Below, in pieces: positions 1-6,089 of a DNA stretch of 9,794 nt; positions within the stretch are counted from its first letter, which is position 1, and each line of letters opens with the position of its first letter. The notes under the pieces were generated by a model. The model ran no database searches. It was not told where the DNA came from and was given only the letters and a program-made list of their open reading frames with translations. The position numbers were made by a program, and so were the translations under genes. Origin of the DNA: an uncultured Bacillota bacterium (GTDB taxonomy: Bacteria; Bacillota_I; Bacilli_A; Izemoplasmatales; UBA1188); the NCBI GenBank assembly GCA_937907585.1, contig CALCVH010000110.1:1-9794 (forward strand), in the 5' to 3' direction.

Positions 1-1626
1 CTTTAATTCGTTAACATTTCCTTCATATACAGTTTGAGGTGAAATATAGTCTTTTTTAGAACTTACATTGAATTTAGAAATTAGAGGTCTATAAGCAGGT
101 AAAGGAGATAGATTGCCTCTATAAAGTGTTGGATATTTATCTGATTGGATTATTTGAGCAGTAGTACTATCGTAAATATCAAATTTAGATTTGTTGAAAT
201 CAGAAATACCAGTTACGTTTTGATAGTCAAAATCAACTGGAACATCTTCTCCTCTTGTTACTTGAGTGAAGATTGTTAAAGCTTCATTTGTGTAGAAATA
301 TTTTAAGAAATTTTTAGCTTCTTCTTTAGCTTTAGCGAATACTGGAATATAAACAGAGTAATTAACAGATCTTAATGTAACTCCACGAGCTTCTTTAATT
401 TTGTCATATGCTTTTTGTGATACATCGTATCCTTCACCTGTTAATGATGTAGATCCAGTATCAATCGCTTTAATTAAAGCAGATAGTTCTTGATCATCAG
501 CGATTGTATCGCAATCTTTATGGTTGATAATCGCACTTACTACTGGTATCTTCATCATCTTGAATGCAATTTCTCCAGAATTGATTCTATCGGCGTAGTT
601 AGCATACATTTCATTCTCTAACCAGTCACCATTAGGCATCATAGCGTATGTGGTTGCGCCATTATCATTAACTCTAGCTCTTTCAGCACTTAAAAATGTC
701 GATTGAGCATCAATAAATGATCTATTTGCTAGGTTAGGGTCTGAGAAAACATATTCTCTTGGTGAATCACCATCAAAACTACCAACAAGTTTGTCAAATG
801 TTTCAATCATATATCTTCTTCCATCTGTTGCACCAAAGTACTCATTGTATTCACCATTTTGATCTAAACCCTTTAGGAAGTTATTATACGCTGTTGGGCC
901 ATCATATTGAATCCACCAATGATAATAAACGCTTTCCCAGTAGTTCGCATCGAATGAGTAGCCAAATGGAACTATTTGAATTTTCTTTCCTACTGAGTTT
1001 TTATTTGTACTATATGCATCAGTATCAATGATTGTTTTACCAAGTTCATACATTTCATCAGTTGTTACAGGAACACTCCATCCATAGTAGTCAAACATCT
1101 TACTATTATAGACAATACCAGAATATCCACCAATCCATGGTAAACAATAGAATCTATCTTCATCATACATAGTGTCATACTTGCAGTTATAGAATTCTTC
1201 AAATTCTTTTAATAATTTATCTTTAACTGTTCTATTTTCGCCTTCTAATACATAGTTAGCAACATCATCAAGAGGTTCGAAATATGATTCATATTGAACT
1301 CCTTCTAATGTTACGTTTTTAGTATTTATTAAATTGAAGAAATTTGGTCCGCCGTAAAAGTACATGTCAGTTGTGATAGTACTTGGTCCTTGATAGATAT
1401 CATTTGCAAGAGTTGGATCAACAACACCAACAATTTCAATGGTTACATTTTCATGTTTTTCCATATATTTATTTGCAACTGCAGTTAGTCCATCGATTCC
1501 ATAGCCTCTGTTGTATGCTTGAATTTCAATAAATGATTCGGTATCTTTCTTTTGATTACCATTTTTACAAGCGCCTAAAGAGAATACTAGAATCATCATA
1601 AAAACAAATGTTAGTATCTTTTTCAT
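1..1626 (-). CDS. Carbohydrate ABC transporter solute-binding lipoprotein (3' end beyond window)
   Basis: Extracytoplasmic, membrane-anchored receptor expected to deliver an oligosaccharide to the two permeases encoded just upstream. I translated an uninterrupted frame of 542 codons that is still open at the left edge, so the C-terminus is missing. The N-terminus is a lipoprotein signal: MKK, a hydrophobic stretch of about 14 residues, then the lipobox LGAC with the acylated Cys at residue 20 and a polar NGNQKK linker. The mature part is rich in aromatic residues (for example YYHWWIQY near residue 235), as is common for sugar-binding clefts. The size exceeds 540 residues, matching the large LplA-like group of family 1 binding proteins rather than the 400-residue MalE type. 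The start is the ATG one base after the permease stop codon, with Shine-Dalgarno sequences inside the permease 3' end. The family call is firm; the ligand is inferred only from the GH20 neighbour. Confidence 0.88.
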   Translation of the reverse strand, partial: MKKILTFVFMMILVFSLGACKNGNQKKDTESFIEIQAYNRGYGIDGLTAVANKYMEKHENVTIEIVGVVDPTLANDIYQGPSTITTDMYFYGGPNFFNLINTKNVTLEGVQYESYFEPLDDVANYVLEGENRTVKDKLLKEFEEFYNCKYDTMYDEDRFYCLPWIGGYSGIVYNSKMFDYYGWSVPVTTDEMYELGKTIIDTDAYSTNKNSVGKKIQIVPFGYSFDANYWESVYYHWWIQYDGPTAYNNFLKGLDQNGEYNEYFGATDGRRYMIETFDKLVGSFDGDSPREYVFSDPNLANRSFIDAQSTFLSAERARVNDNGATTYAMMPNGDWLENEMYANYADRINSGEIAFKMMKIPVVSAIINHKDCDTIADDQELSALIKAIDTGSTSLTGEGYDVSQKAYDKIKEARGVTLRSVNYSVYIPVFAKAKEEAKNFLKYFYTNEALTIFTQVTRGEDVPVDFDYQNVTGISDFNKSKFDIYDSTTAQIIQSDKYPTLYRGNLSPLPAYRPLISKFNVSSKKDYISPQTVYEGNVNELK

Positions 1627-1627
1627 A

Positions 1628-2491
1628 TTAACCTTTTAAACCTCCTAGAGATATTTTATCCATTACAGTATTTTGAAATGAGAAGAATAGTATTAAAACA
1701 GGAACTACTGATATTAGCAATCCAGCAAAGTAAACTGGCATATTAGCTCCTCTTATCATTGATTTTTCATATTCATATATACCCGTTGCGAGTGTTGGTA
1801 GTTTAGGGAAATATAGTAGTGGTGTAGCATAATCATTCCAATATCCTACAAACTGCATAATCGCTAATGCTGATATAATGCTTAAAGCTTGAGGGAACAT
1901 TATCTTAAAGTACACTTTAAAGTGACCTGCTCCATCGATAAAGGCTGCTTCTGCATAAGCCCAAGATACGTTTGAATAAAAAGCATATAAGAATAAGAAA
2001 TTTGTACCCATGATTCCCCAGTTTGATATGACAAATAGTGGGTTATTTAAAAGTCCTAATTGACCATATACTCTAAATGCTGATGGTCCATTTCCTATGA
2101 TTGGCATTAACATCATGATGAGAATTGCGTGATATATGCCATTTGATCCTTTGAATGGATATCTAGATAAAACATATGCTCCAAGTGAACATACAAATAC
2201 ATTACCTACAACCATTCCAACAGAATACCATAGAGAGTTAAAGAACATTCCGACTAGCTTAGTGTTATGAACTTCTAATGCATCAAAAGCTTTAACATAG
2301 TTAACGAACTTCCATAATTCAGGTAAAGCGAATGGTGAATTTTCAATATATTCTTGTTGTGTTTTTAAAGATGTTATAAACGCCCAAACAAATGGAAATA
2401 TTAAAGTTACTGAATAAATACTAAAAAGAGAAATAATAATTGTATATAAAACTTTTTCTCCTTTAGTAAGTCTTAAATGTCGCATTTTCAT
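1628..2491 (-). CDS. Carbohydrate ABC transporter permease, second subunit (MalG/UgpE/YtcP type)
   Basis: Integral membrane subunit of a sugar importer; pairs with the permease encoded immediately upstream to form the translocation pore. The 287 residues show about six hydrophobic segments (roughly 14-40, 82-108, 118-142, 150-173, 198-220, 253-273). The cytoplasmic EAA loop that docks the ATPase is clear: EAAFIDGAGH at 181-190, followed by IMFP at 197-200, with the conserved E-A-A-x3-G spacing intact. Length and topology match the second permease of CUT1-family transporters. Its ATG overlaps the stop of the first permease in a TAATG junction, with GGTGG seven bases upstream as a modest ribosome site. 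The stop is one base before the binding-protein start, so the three genes form one operon. The exact substrate cannot be read from the permease. Confidence 0.93.
   Translation of the reverse strand: MKMRHLRLTKGEKVLYTIIISLFSIYSVTLIFPFVWAFITSLKTQQEYIENSPFALPELWKFVNYVKAFDALEVHNTKLVGMFFNSLWYSVGMVVGNVFVCSLGAYVLSRYPFKGSNGIYHAILIMMLMPIIGNGPSAFRVYGQLGLLNNPLFVISNWGIMGTNFLFLYAFYSNVSWAYAEAAFIDGAGHFKVYFKIMFPQALSIISALAIMQFVGYWNDYATPLLYFPKLPTLATGIYEYEKSMIRGANMPVYFAGLLISVVPVLILFFSFQNTVMDKISLGGLKG
1632..1646 (-). promoter_or_regulatory. Two tandem Shine-Dalgarno candidates for the binding-protein gene
   Basis: On the minus strand AGGAGG (1641-1646) lies 14 bases before the ATG and AAAGG (1632-1636) lies 5 bases before it. 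Both sit within the last codons of the upstream permease, encoding its Gly-Gly and Lys-Gly. The perfect AGGAGG is farther away than usual and the nearer AAAGG is better spaced, so either or both may serve. This arrangement suits high or coupled translation of the binding protein, which is usually needed in excess over the permeases. Confidence 0.5.
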
Positions 2492-3396
2492 TAGTATTCC
2501 ACCGCCTCAATCTTCGAACTTAGTTTACGAGTAATATATAAAAGTGGGAATCCAAGCAATGTGTAGAATATACCTACTGCAGCAGCATATTCCATATTGG
2601 TATTAGTTAATACTTTTTCGAATAACCAATATGCAATAGTGTATGTGCCATGAGTACCTTGAGTAAAGAATAGTATTGGTCCGCTAGATGTAAATATTCC
2701 CATTACACTCATTAATAATCCAACCGCTATTGTTGGCCAGATTAATGGAACTAGAATAAATACCACTTCTTTTAGTGGTGTGATACCATCGAGCTGAGCA
2801 GATTCTATTATTTCAGTTGGGATTCTTCTCATCGAGTTAACTGTTATTAAAAATCCAGTAAAGCCAACCCATGCGTTATATACAAGCATTGTCTTCATTG
2901 CGTATTCGCTAGAACCTAAGAGATTTGGAAATTTAACTCCCATAGCGCCAAAAATAGTAGCTAAAACGCCACTGCTTTCAGGAGATATAATGTATTTAAA
3001 AAGGGTAGCCATAACTGTGCCAGGTATTATCGCTGGTAAATAGAATATAAACCTAAATACTTTTGTTCCTGGTATTTTTTTATAGAAAAAATAACCTACA
3101 AATATATTTAGAGGTGAAAGTATTAAAAAGTTAAATAAGAAAAACACAATGGTATTTTTAGTTGCTTGAAGTAATAATGGTTCTTCACCAATGAAACCTT
3201 CAATAAATATTCTTCTAAAGTTTTCTAATGTCCAATATTTATCTGGCGAACCAGGAATACTTCTTTGGAAAGCCATCAAGATACTATTGATGTTTATGCC
3301 CAAGTAAAATACAGCCCATTGAAGTAGTGGCCAAGCTAAACAAATAATTATGAACAAGGTTCTTGTGGTTCCGACTTTGTTGTATCTCTTTTTCAT
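2491..3396 (-). CDS. Carbohydrate ABC transporter permease, first subunit (MalF/UgpA/LplB type)
   Basis: Membrane subunit partnering the permease encoded downstream in a CUT1-type oligosaccharide importer. About 301 residues with six hydrophobic stretches; the first is near residues 13-34, and others cover about 80-105, 112-137, 159-178, 203-227 and 268-288. The EAA loop is ESAQLDGITPLKEV near 188-201, followed by the hydrophobic P-containing stretch ILVPLIWP. This is the usual ESAxLDGA-like form in LplB/UgpA permeases. I chose the ATG at 3396; a GTG codon immediately before it (3399) could also be used, but ATG followed by KK is the more typical start, and the ribosome site (GAAAG) is weak in either case. 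It is the first gene of the minus-strand operon, divergent from the AraC regulator. No ATPase gene accompanies the cluster. Confidence 0.92.
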   Translation of the reverse strand: MKKRYNKVGTTRTLFIIICLAWPLLQWAVFYLGININSILMAFQRSIPGSPDKYWTLENFRRIFIEGFIGEEPLLLQATKNTIVFFLFNFLILSPLNIFVGYFFYKKIPGTKVFRFIFYLPAIIPGTVMATLFKYIISPESSGVLATIFGAMGVKFPNLLGSSEYAMKTMLVYNAWVGFTGFLITVNSMRRIPTEIIESAQLDGITPLKEVVFILVPLIWPTIAVGLLMSVMGIFTSSGPILFFTQGTHGTYTIAYWLFEKVLTNTNMEYAAAVGIFYTLLGFPLLYITRKLSSKIEAVEY

Positions 3397-3432
3397 CACT
3401 AATACACTTTCATTCGATTAATATATGTACTT

Positions 3433-3449
3433 ATACAACTAAATTGTAT
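3433..3449. promoter_or_regulatory. Inverted repeat over the -10 element: ATACAA-N5-TTGTAT
   Basis: Perfect 6-bp arms separated by CTAAA. The right arm coincides with the candidate -10 hexamer of the transporter promoter, a placement typical of a repressor operator. No cognate repressor is visible; the neighbouring AraC protein would more usually bind direct repeats. In AT-rich DNA a repeat of this size can occur by chance. Confidence 0.25.
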
Positions 3450-3471
3450 CATTCCTAATAGTATCTATAAA
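3443..3471 (-). promoter_or_regulatory. Candidate promoter of the transporter operon (extended -10)
   Basis: Read on the minus strand, TTTATA (3466-3471, 4 of 6 to the -35 consensus) is followed after 17 bases by TACAAT (3443-3448, 5 of 6 to the -10 consensus), preceded by TGA, an extended -10 form. It predicts a start near 3436 and a leader of about 40 bases before the permease ATG. A 14-bp palindrome covers the -35 and another inverted repeat covers the -10. The sequence is AT-rich, so chance matches are easy; the spacing and extended -10 raise confidence moderately. Confidence 0.45.
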
Positions 3472-3476
3472 TAGAT
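3463..3476. promoter_or_regulatory. Inverted repeat over the -35 element: ATCTAT-AA-ATAGAT
   Basis: A perfect palindrome with 6-bp arms and a 2-base centre that contains the candidate -35 hexamer of the transporter promoter. It could be an operator for a dimeric regulator. It is too short for a terminator, and there is no flanking T tract suggesting one. Confidence 0.28.
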
Positions 3477-3478
3477 TA

Positions 3479-3509
3479 TTTGGAAAAAACATATACTTTT
3501 CGGAAATAA
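3479..3509. promoter_or_regulatory. Direct repeat TTTGGAAA / TTTCGGAAA-like, 20-bp offset, possible AraC-type binding site
   Basis: GGAAA occurs at 3482-3486 and again at 3502-3506, with flanking T and A positions also shared: 9 of 11 bases match between 3479-3489 and 3499-3509. AraC-family regulators often bind direct repeats on one DNA face about two helical turns apart, close to the -35 of the activated promoter. Here the proximal copy begins about 8 bases upstream of the transporter -35. The assignment to the adjacent regulator is inference. Confidence 0.35.
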
Positions 3510-3523
3510 TAAACTAGTTTCTA

Positions 3524-3552
3524 TTGCTTTATTGTGATATCATAAGTAATAT
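3524..3552 (+). promoter_or_regulatory. Candidate promoter of the araC-GH20 operon
   Basis: TTGCTT (3524-3529) and TAATAT (3547-3552) are separated by 17 bases; both hexamers are partial matches (3 and 4 of 6). A start near 3559 would leave a leader of about 23 bases before the regulator ATG. Overlapping alternatives such as TATAAA at 3552-3557 exist, so the exact element is uncertain. Confidence 0.3.
3532..3545. promoter_or_regulatory. Imperfect palindrome TTGTGATATCATAA in the regulator promoter
   Basis: Seven-base arms with one mismatch (TTGTGAT against TTATGAT on the opposite strand), centred in the spacer between the candidate -35 and -10 of the araC promoter. This location would suit autoregulation. 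It is short, and the AT-rich background weakens the case. Confidence 0.25.
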
Positions 3553-3581
3553 ATAAATAGTAATTATAAGAGGATACATAT

Positions 3582-4421
3582 ATGCATGATGTTGATATTG
3601 ATAATGGTAACGCCCATAATGTCGGAGTTTTTTTCAAACAAACTAATGAGCTAACATTTAATCCTTCTATTATTACTGTATGGAATGTTAATAGAACAGT
3701 TAAATATGTAGCTGATCCGTCTGATGACTTACCATTCATTTGTTTGATAAGAACAATTTCTGGAAATGCAGTACTTAAAACTAAAGAAAAGTCTTTTCTT
3801 CTTTTTCCTGGTTCTATGCTTATTGTTAATTATAATGATATAAAAGAATACTATCCAGTAAATGGAAGTTGGGGATATTCTTGGTATAATTTCGTATGTG
3901 ATGAACCTATTCCATATCTTAAGCACAACATCATTTATGATGTGCCTTATAATCAAAATGAAGAAATAAAAAATGGTGAAATATTTCACCTACTAAGAAT
4001 GTATAGTGATATCAACTATTCTATATCTAATACACTATTAAAAGAGATAATATATTCATATATAAAATATCTATTTGTCGAGTCGCGTTTAGAGAATGTT
4101 CAACATTATAATGAGATAAATGAAGTACTAGATTTTATCAACAACCACATAGTTCAAGAAATAAGTGTTAAAGATCTTGCGGAAAAATGTTATTTATCAG
4201 AGAGACAATTCAGAAATGTCTTTAAGAAAATAACTGGTTCTTCTCCTAAAAACTATATCTGTAATAGAAGATTAGAGTATGCAGGATGGCTATTAAAAAC
4301 TACAAACATGTCTATTGTTGAAATATCTATTGATATGCATTATTCATCACCGTATCAATTAAGTAGAGAATTTAAAAAACTATTTGGGGTAAGCCCTAGA
4401 GAATACAAAAAACAAAATTAA
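3582..4421 (+). CDS. AraC-family transcriptional regulator with cupin-type sensor domain
   Basis: Cytoplasmic DNA-binding regulator, probably sugar-responsive. Of 279 residues, about 20-115 form a beta-rich N-terminal domain resembling AraC/cupin ligand-binding domains (ICLIRTISGNAVLKTK, then LFPGSMLIVNYND, a typical PGxxxxV turn). Residues about 178-279 are the two-helix-turn-helix DNA-binding domain: ISVKDLAEKCYLSERQFRNV for the first, and MSIVEISIDMHYSSPYQLSR for the second. It ends in the family signature FKKLFGVSPREYKK. The second unit has MHY where the family usually has VGF. The ATG has a good ribosome site, AAGAGG, eight bases upstream. Its TAA overlaps an ATG at 4421, tying it to the GH20 gene, and it is divergent from the transporter operon. 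It is therefore likely the local activator of both arms; the effector is unknown. Confidence 0.93.
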   Translation: MHDVDIDNGNAHNVGVFFKQTNELTFNPSIITVWNVNRTVKYVADPSDDLPFICLIRTISGNAVLKTKEKSFLLFPGSMLIVNYNDIKEYYPVNGSWGYSWYNFVCDEPIPYLKHNIIYDVPYNQNEEIKNGEIFHLLRMYSDINYSISNTLLKEIIYSYIKYLFVESRLENVQHYNEINEVLDFINNHIVQEISVKDLAEKCYLSERQFRNVFKKITGSSPKNYICNRRLEYAGWLLKTTNMSIVEISIDMHYSSPYQLSREFKKLFGVSPREYKKQN

Positions 4422-4422
4422 T

Positions 4423-4426
4423 GGAG
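4423..4426 (+). promoter_or_regulatory. Ribosome site GGAG that decides the GH20 start
   Basis: GGAG lies six bases before the ATG at 4433. The in-frame ATG at 4421, which overlaps the regulator stop as TAATG, has only A-rich sequence upstream. The 4433 start gives the conserved beginning MKKYFG and loses only MEII. Confidence 0.55.
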
Positions 4427-4432
4427 ATTATT

Positions 4433-6016
4433 ATGAAGAAATATTTTGGTTGTATGATAAGTGTAGCACATAGTTCAAATCTTACTATTGATAGTTTAAA
4501 AAGATATGCGTTATATCTTAAAAAGTTTGGATACAATATGATTCAACTATATACTGAAGATGCGTTTGAAGTAGATAATGAACCATATTTTGGCTATTTA
4601 AGAGGCGGATATACAAAAGACGAATTAAAAAAATTCGTGAGCTATTGCGATAGTATCGATATGGAAGTTATTCCTTGTATTGAATCTCTTGCACATCTTG
4701 GTAATATTTTTAAATGGAAAGAATATAAAGCAATAAATGATGTTGATGATGTTTTACTAGTTGATAATGAGAGAACATATACTCTTCTTGAGAATATATT
4801 TAAGACTCTAAGAGAGTGTTTTACATCAAAAAGAGTTAATGTTGGTCTTGATGAAGCAATCAATCTTGGACTTGGACAATATTTAAAGGAACATGGCTAT
4901 ACATCAAAAGTTAAAATATTCTTTAATCATTTGAAAAGAATCAATGAAATCGCAAATAAATACGATTTTAGAGTTATGATGTGGAGCGATATGTTATTTA
5001 CCGCTACCGATGGCAACTATTATAAAGTAAATAAAGATAGATTAAATGAAATCGATAATCTCGTTCCTGATAATGTTGATTTAGTTTATTGGGAATACTT
5101 CTTCTATCATGAAAAACAATATGAAGAAATGTTCGATATTCATAGAATGTTTAATAGGGAATTGTGGTATGCAGGAGCAGTTCATGATTATATCGGTTTT
5201 ACAACTATTAATGAAATGAGCGAAGATGCTTTACGTGCTGGTATGAGAGCATGCAGAAATAAAAAGATTGATAATGTTATAATCACTCTTTGGGGTGGCA
5301 ATGATTGTTCTCATTTTCAATCGCTACCTGCATTACTATATGCTAAATGTATATATGATGGGATAGAGAATATAGATATTATCAAGCAAAAATTCTATGA
5401 TATTATTGGTATTGAATATGATGTTTTTGCATCATTGGACAGTGCAAACACTTTACCAATGCACTATTTAAAACTACCAGAGATTAGTTTTTCAAAATAT
5501 GTTGTTTTCCAAGATGTATTTAACGGCTTCTTTGATCCAGTTTTAAAACTTGGTTCAACAAGAAAATACTTAAAAAAATCGAAAGAATTTGATTTATTAT
5601 CTAATAAATACAATGAATTTGGATATCTTTTTAATAAACAAAGTAAACTTCTAAAATTAATGTATTATAAACATGATTTAGGTATATTGTTAAGAAAAGC
5701 ATACAAAGAAAAAGATTTGAATAAACTTAAAAAGCTTTTATCTACTATAAATAAAACAGTTAAGGCAGCAAATGAATTTTATTATGCTTTTAGAAACGAA
5801 TTCATGATTGAGAAAAAGCCTCTATCATTTGATATATATGATATACAATTTGGTGGACTAATTAGACGATTAATCACATGCAAAGAAATACTAAATGATT
5901 ATATAAACGGAAATATAGATAAGATTGAAGAACTTGAAAACAATCTTCTTCCATTTAATGGAATAGGAATATCTTATCTATTCTGGGAAAGAATGATTTC
6001 CGCTAATTTCTATTAA
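4433..6016 (+). CDS. Cytoplasmic GH20-family beta-N-acetylhexosaminidase-like glycosidase (GH20C type)
   Basis: Predicted to remove terminal beta-linked GlcNAc or GalNAc from imported oligosaccharides. About 527 residues. The N-terminal two thirds resemble the GH20 TIM barrel of the streptococcal GH20C type: YTEDAFEV then EPYFGYLRGGYT (about 40-61); the catalytic Asp-Glu pair in VNVGLDEAINLGLGQY (D140, E141 counting from 4433), with the Asp orienting the substrate acetamido group and the Glu acting as acid; and aromatic subsite residues in MMWSDM (W184), VYWEYF (W220) and TLWGGNDCSHFQSLPAL (W287). The last 190 residues are mostly helical and Lys-rich, comparable to the helical C-terminal region of this subgroup. 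There is no signal peptide, so it acts inside the cell, fitting uptake of intact glycans by the divergent transporter. An in-frame ATG at 4421 is the alternative start. Exact linkage specificity cannot be inferred. Confidence 0.88.
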   Translation: MKKYFGCMISVAHSSNLTIDSLKRYALYLKKFGYNMIQLYTEDAFEVDNEPYFGYLRGGYTKDELKKFVSYCDSIDMEVIPCIESLAHLGNIFKWKEYKAINDVDDVLLVDNERTYTLLENIFKTLRECFTSKRVNVGLDEAINLGLGQYLKEHGYTSKVKIFFNHLKRINEIANKYDFRVMMWSDMLFTATDGNYYKVNKDRLNEIDNLVPDNVDLVYWEYFFYHEKQYEEMFDIHRMFNRELWYAGAVHDYIGFTTINEMSEDALRAGMRACRNKKIDNVIITLWGGNDCSHFQSLPALLYAKCIYDGIENIDIIKQKFYDIIGIEYDVFASLDSANTLPMHYLKLPEISFSKYVVFQDVFNGFFDPVLKLGSTRKYLKKSKEFDLLSNKYNEFGYLFNKQSKLLKLMYYKHDLGILLRKAYKEKDLNKLKKLLSTINKTVKAANEFYYAFRNEFMIEKKPLSFDIYDIQFGGLIRRLITCKEILNDYINGNIDKIEELENNLLPFNGIGISYLFWERMISANFY

Positions 6017-6026
6017 TCATTCATTC

Positions 6027-6080
6027 AATATAAAAATGGAACTTTGAAAGTAAAAAGCTTTCTTAGTTCCATTTTATATT
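6027..6080. terminator. Bidirectional hairpin terminator between GH20 and jetC
   Basis: The left arm, 6027-6043, ends AAAATGGAACT and the right arm, 6065-6080, starts AGTTCCATTTT. The inner 11 base pairs are perfect, and the stem extends to 16 pairs with one bulged A. An inner GAAAG/CTTTC helix caps it. Because the arms have A-runs outside on the left and T-runs outside on the right, each strand gives a stem followed by U-rich RNA. It starts about 10 bases after the GH20 stop and ends 10 bases from the jetC stop, so it can serve both converging units. Confidence 0.85.
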
Positions 6081-6089
6081 TAGTTAATA

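Noticed and set aside
759..1031. 90-codon plus-strand open frame
   Set aside because: It is antisense to the solute-binding protein gene, whose reading frame is continuous here; the product is His/Ser/Tyr-rich with no recognisable domain.
3404..3417. Possible catabolite-responsive element upstream of the first permease
   Set aside because: TGAAAGTGTATTAG on the minus strand lacks the central CG and the closing CA of the cre consensus.
3521..3989. Two minus-strand open frames overlapping the AraC gene (3521-3739 and 3729-3989)
   Set aside because: They lie antisense to a clear AraC-family protein and encode low-complexity hydrophobic sequence with no family features.
4642..4863. 73-codon minus-strand open frame inside the GH20 gene
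   Set aside because: It is antisense to the GH20 catalytic region, which is well conserved in the plus frame.
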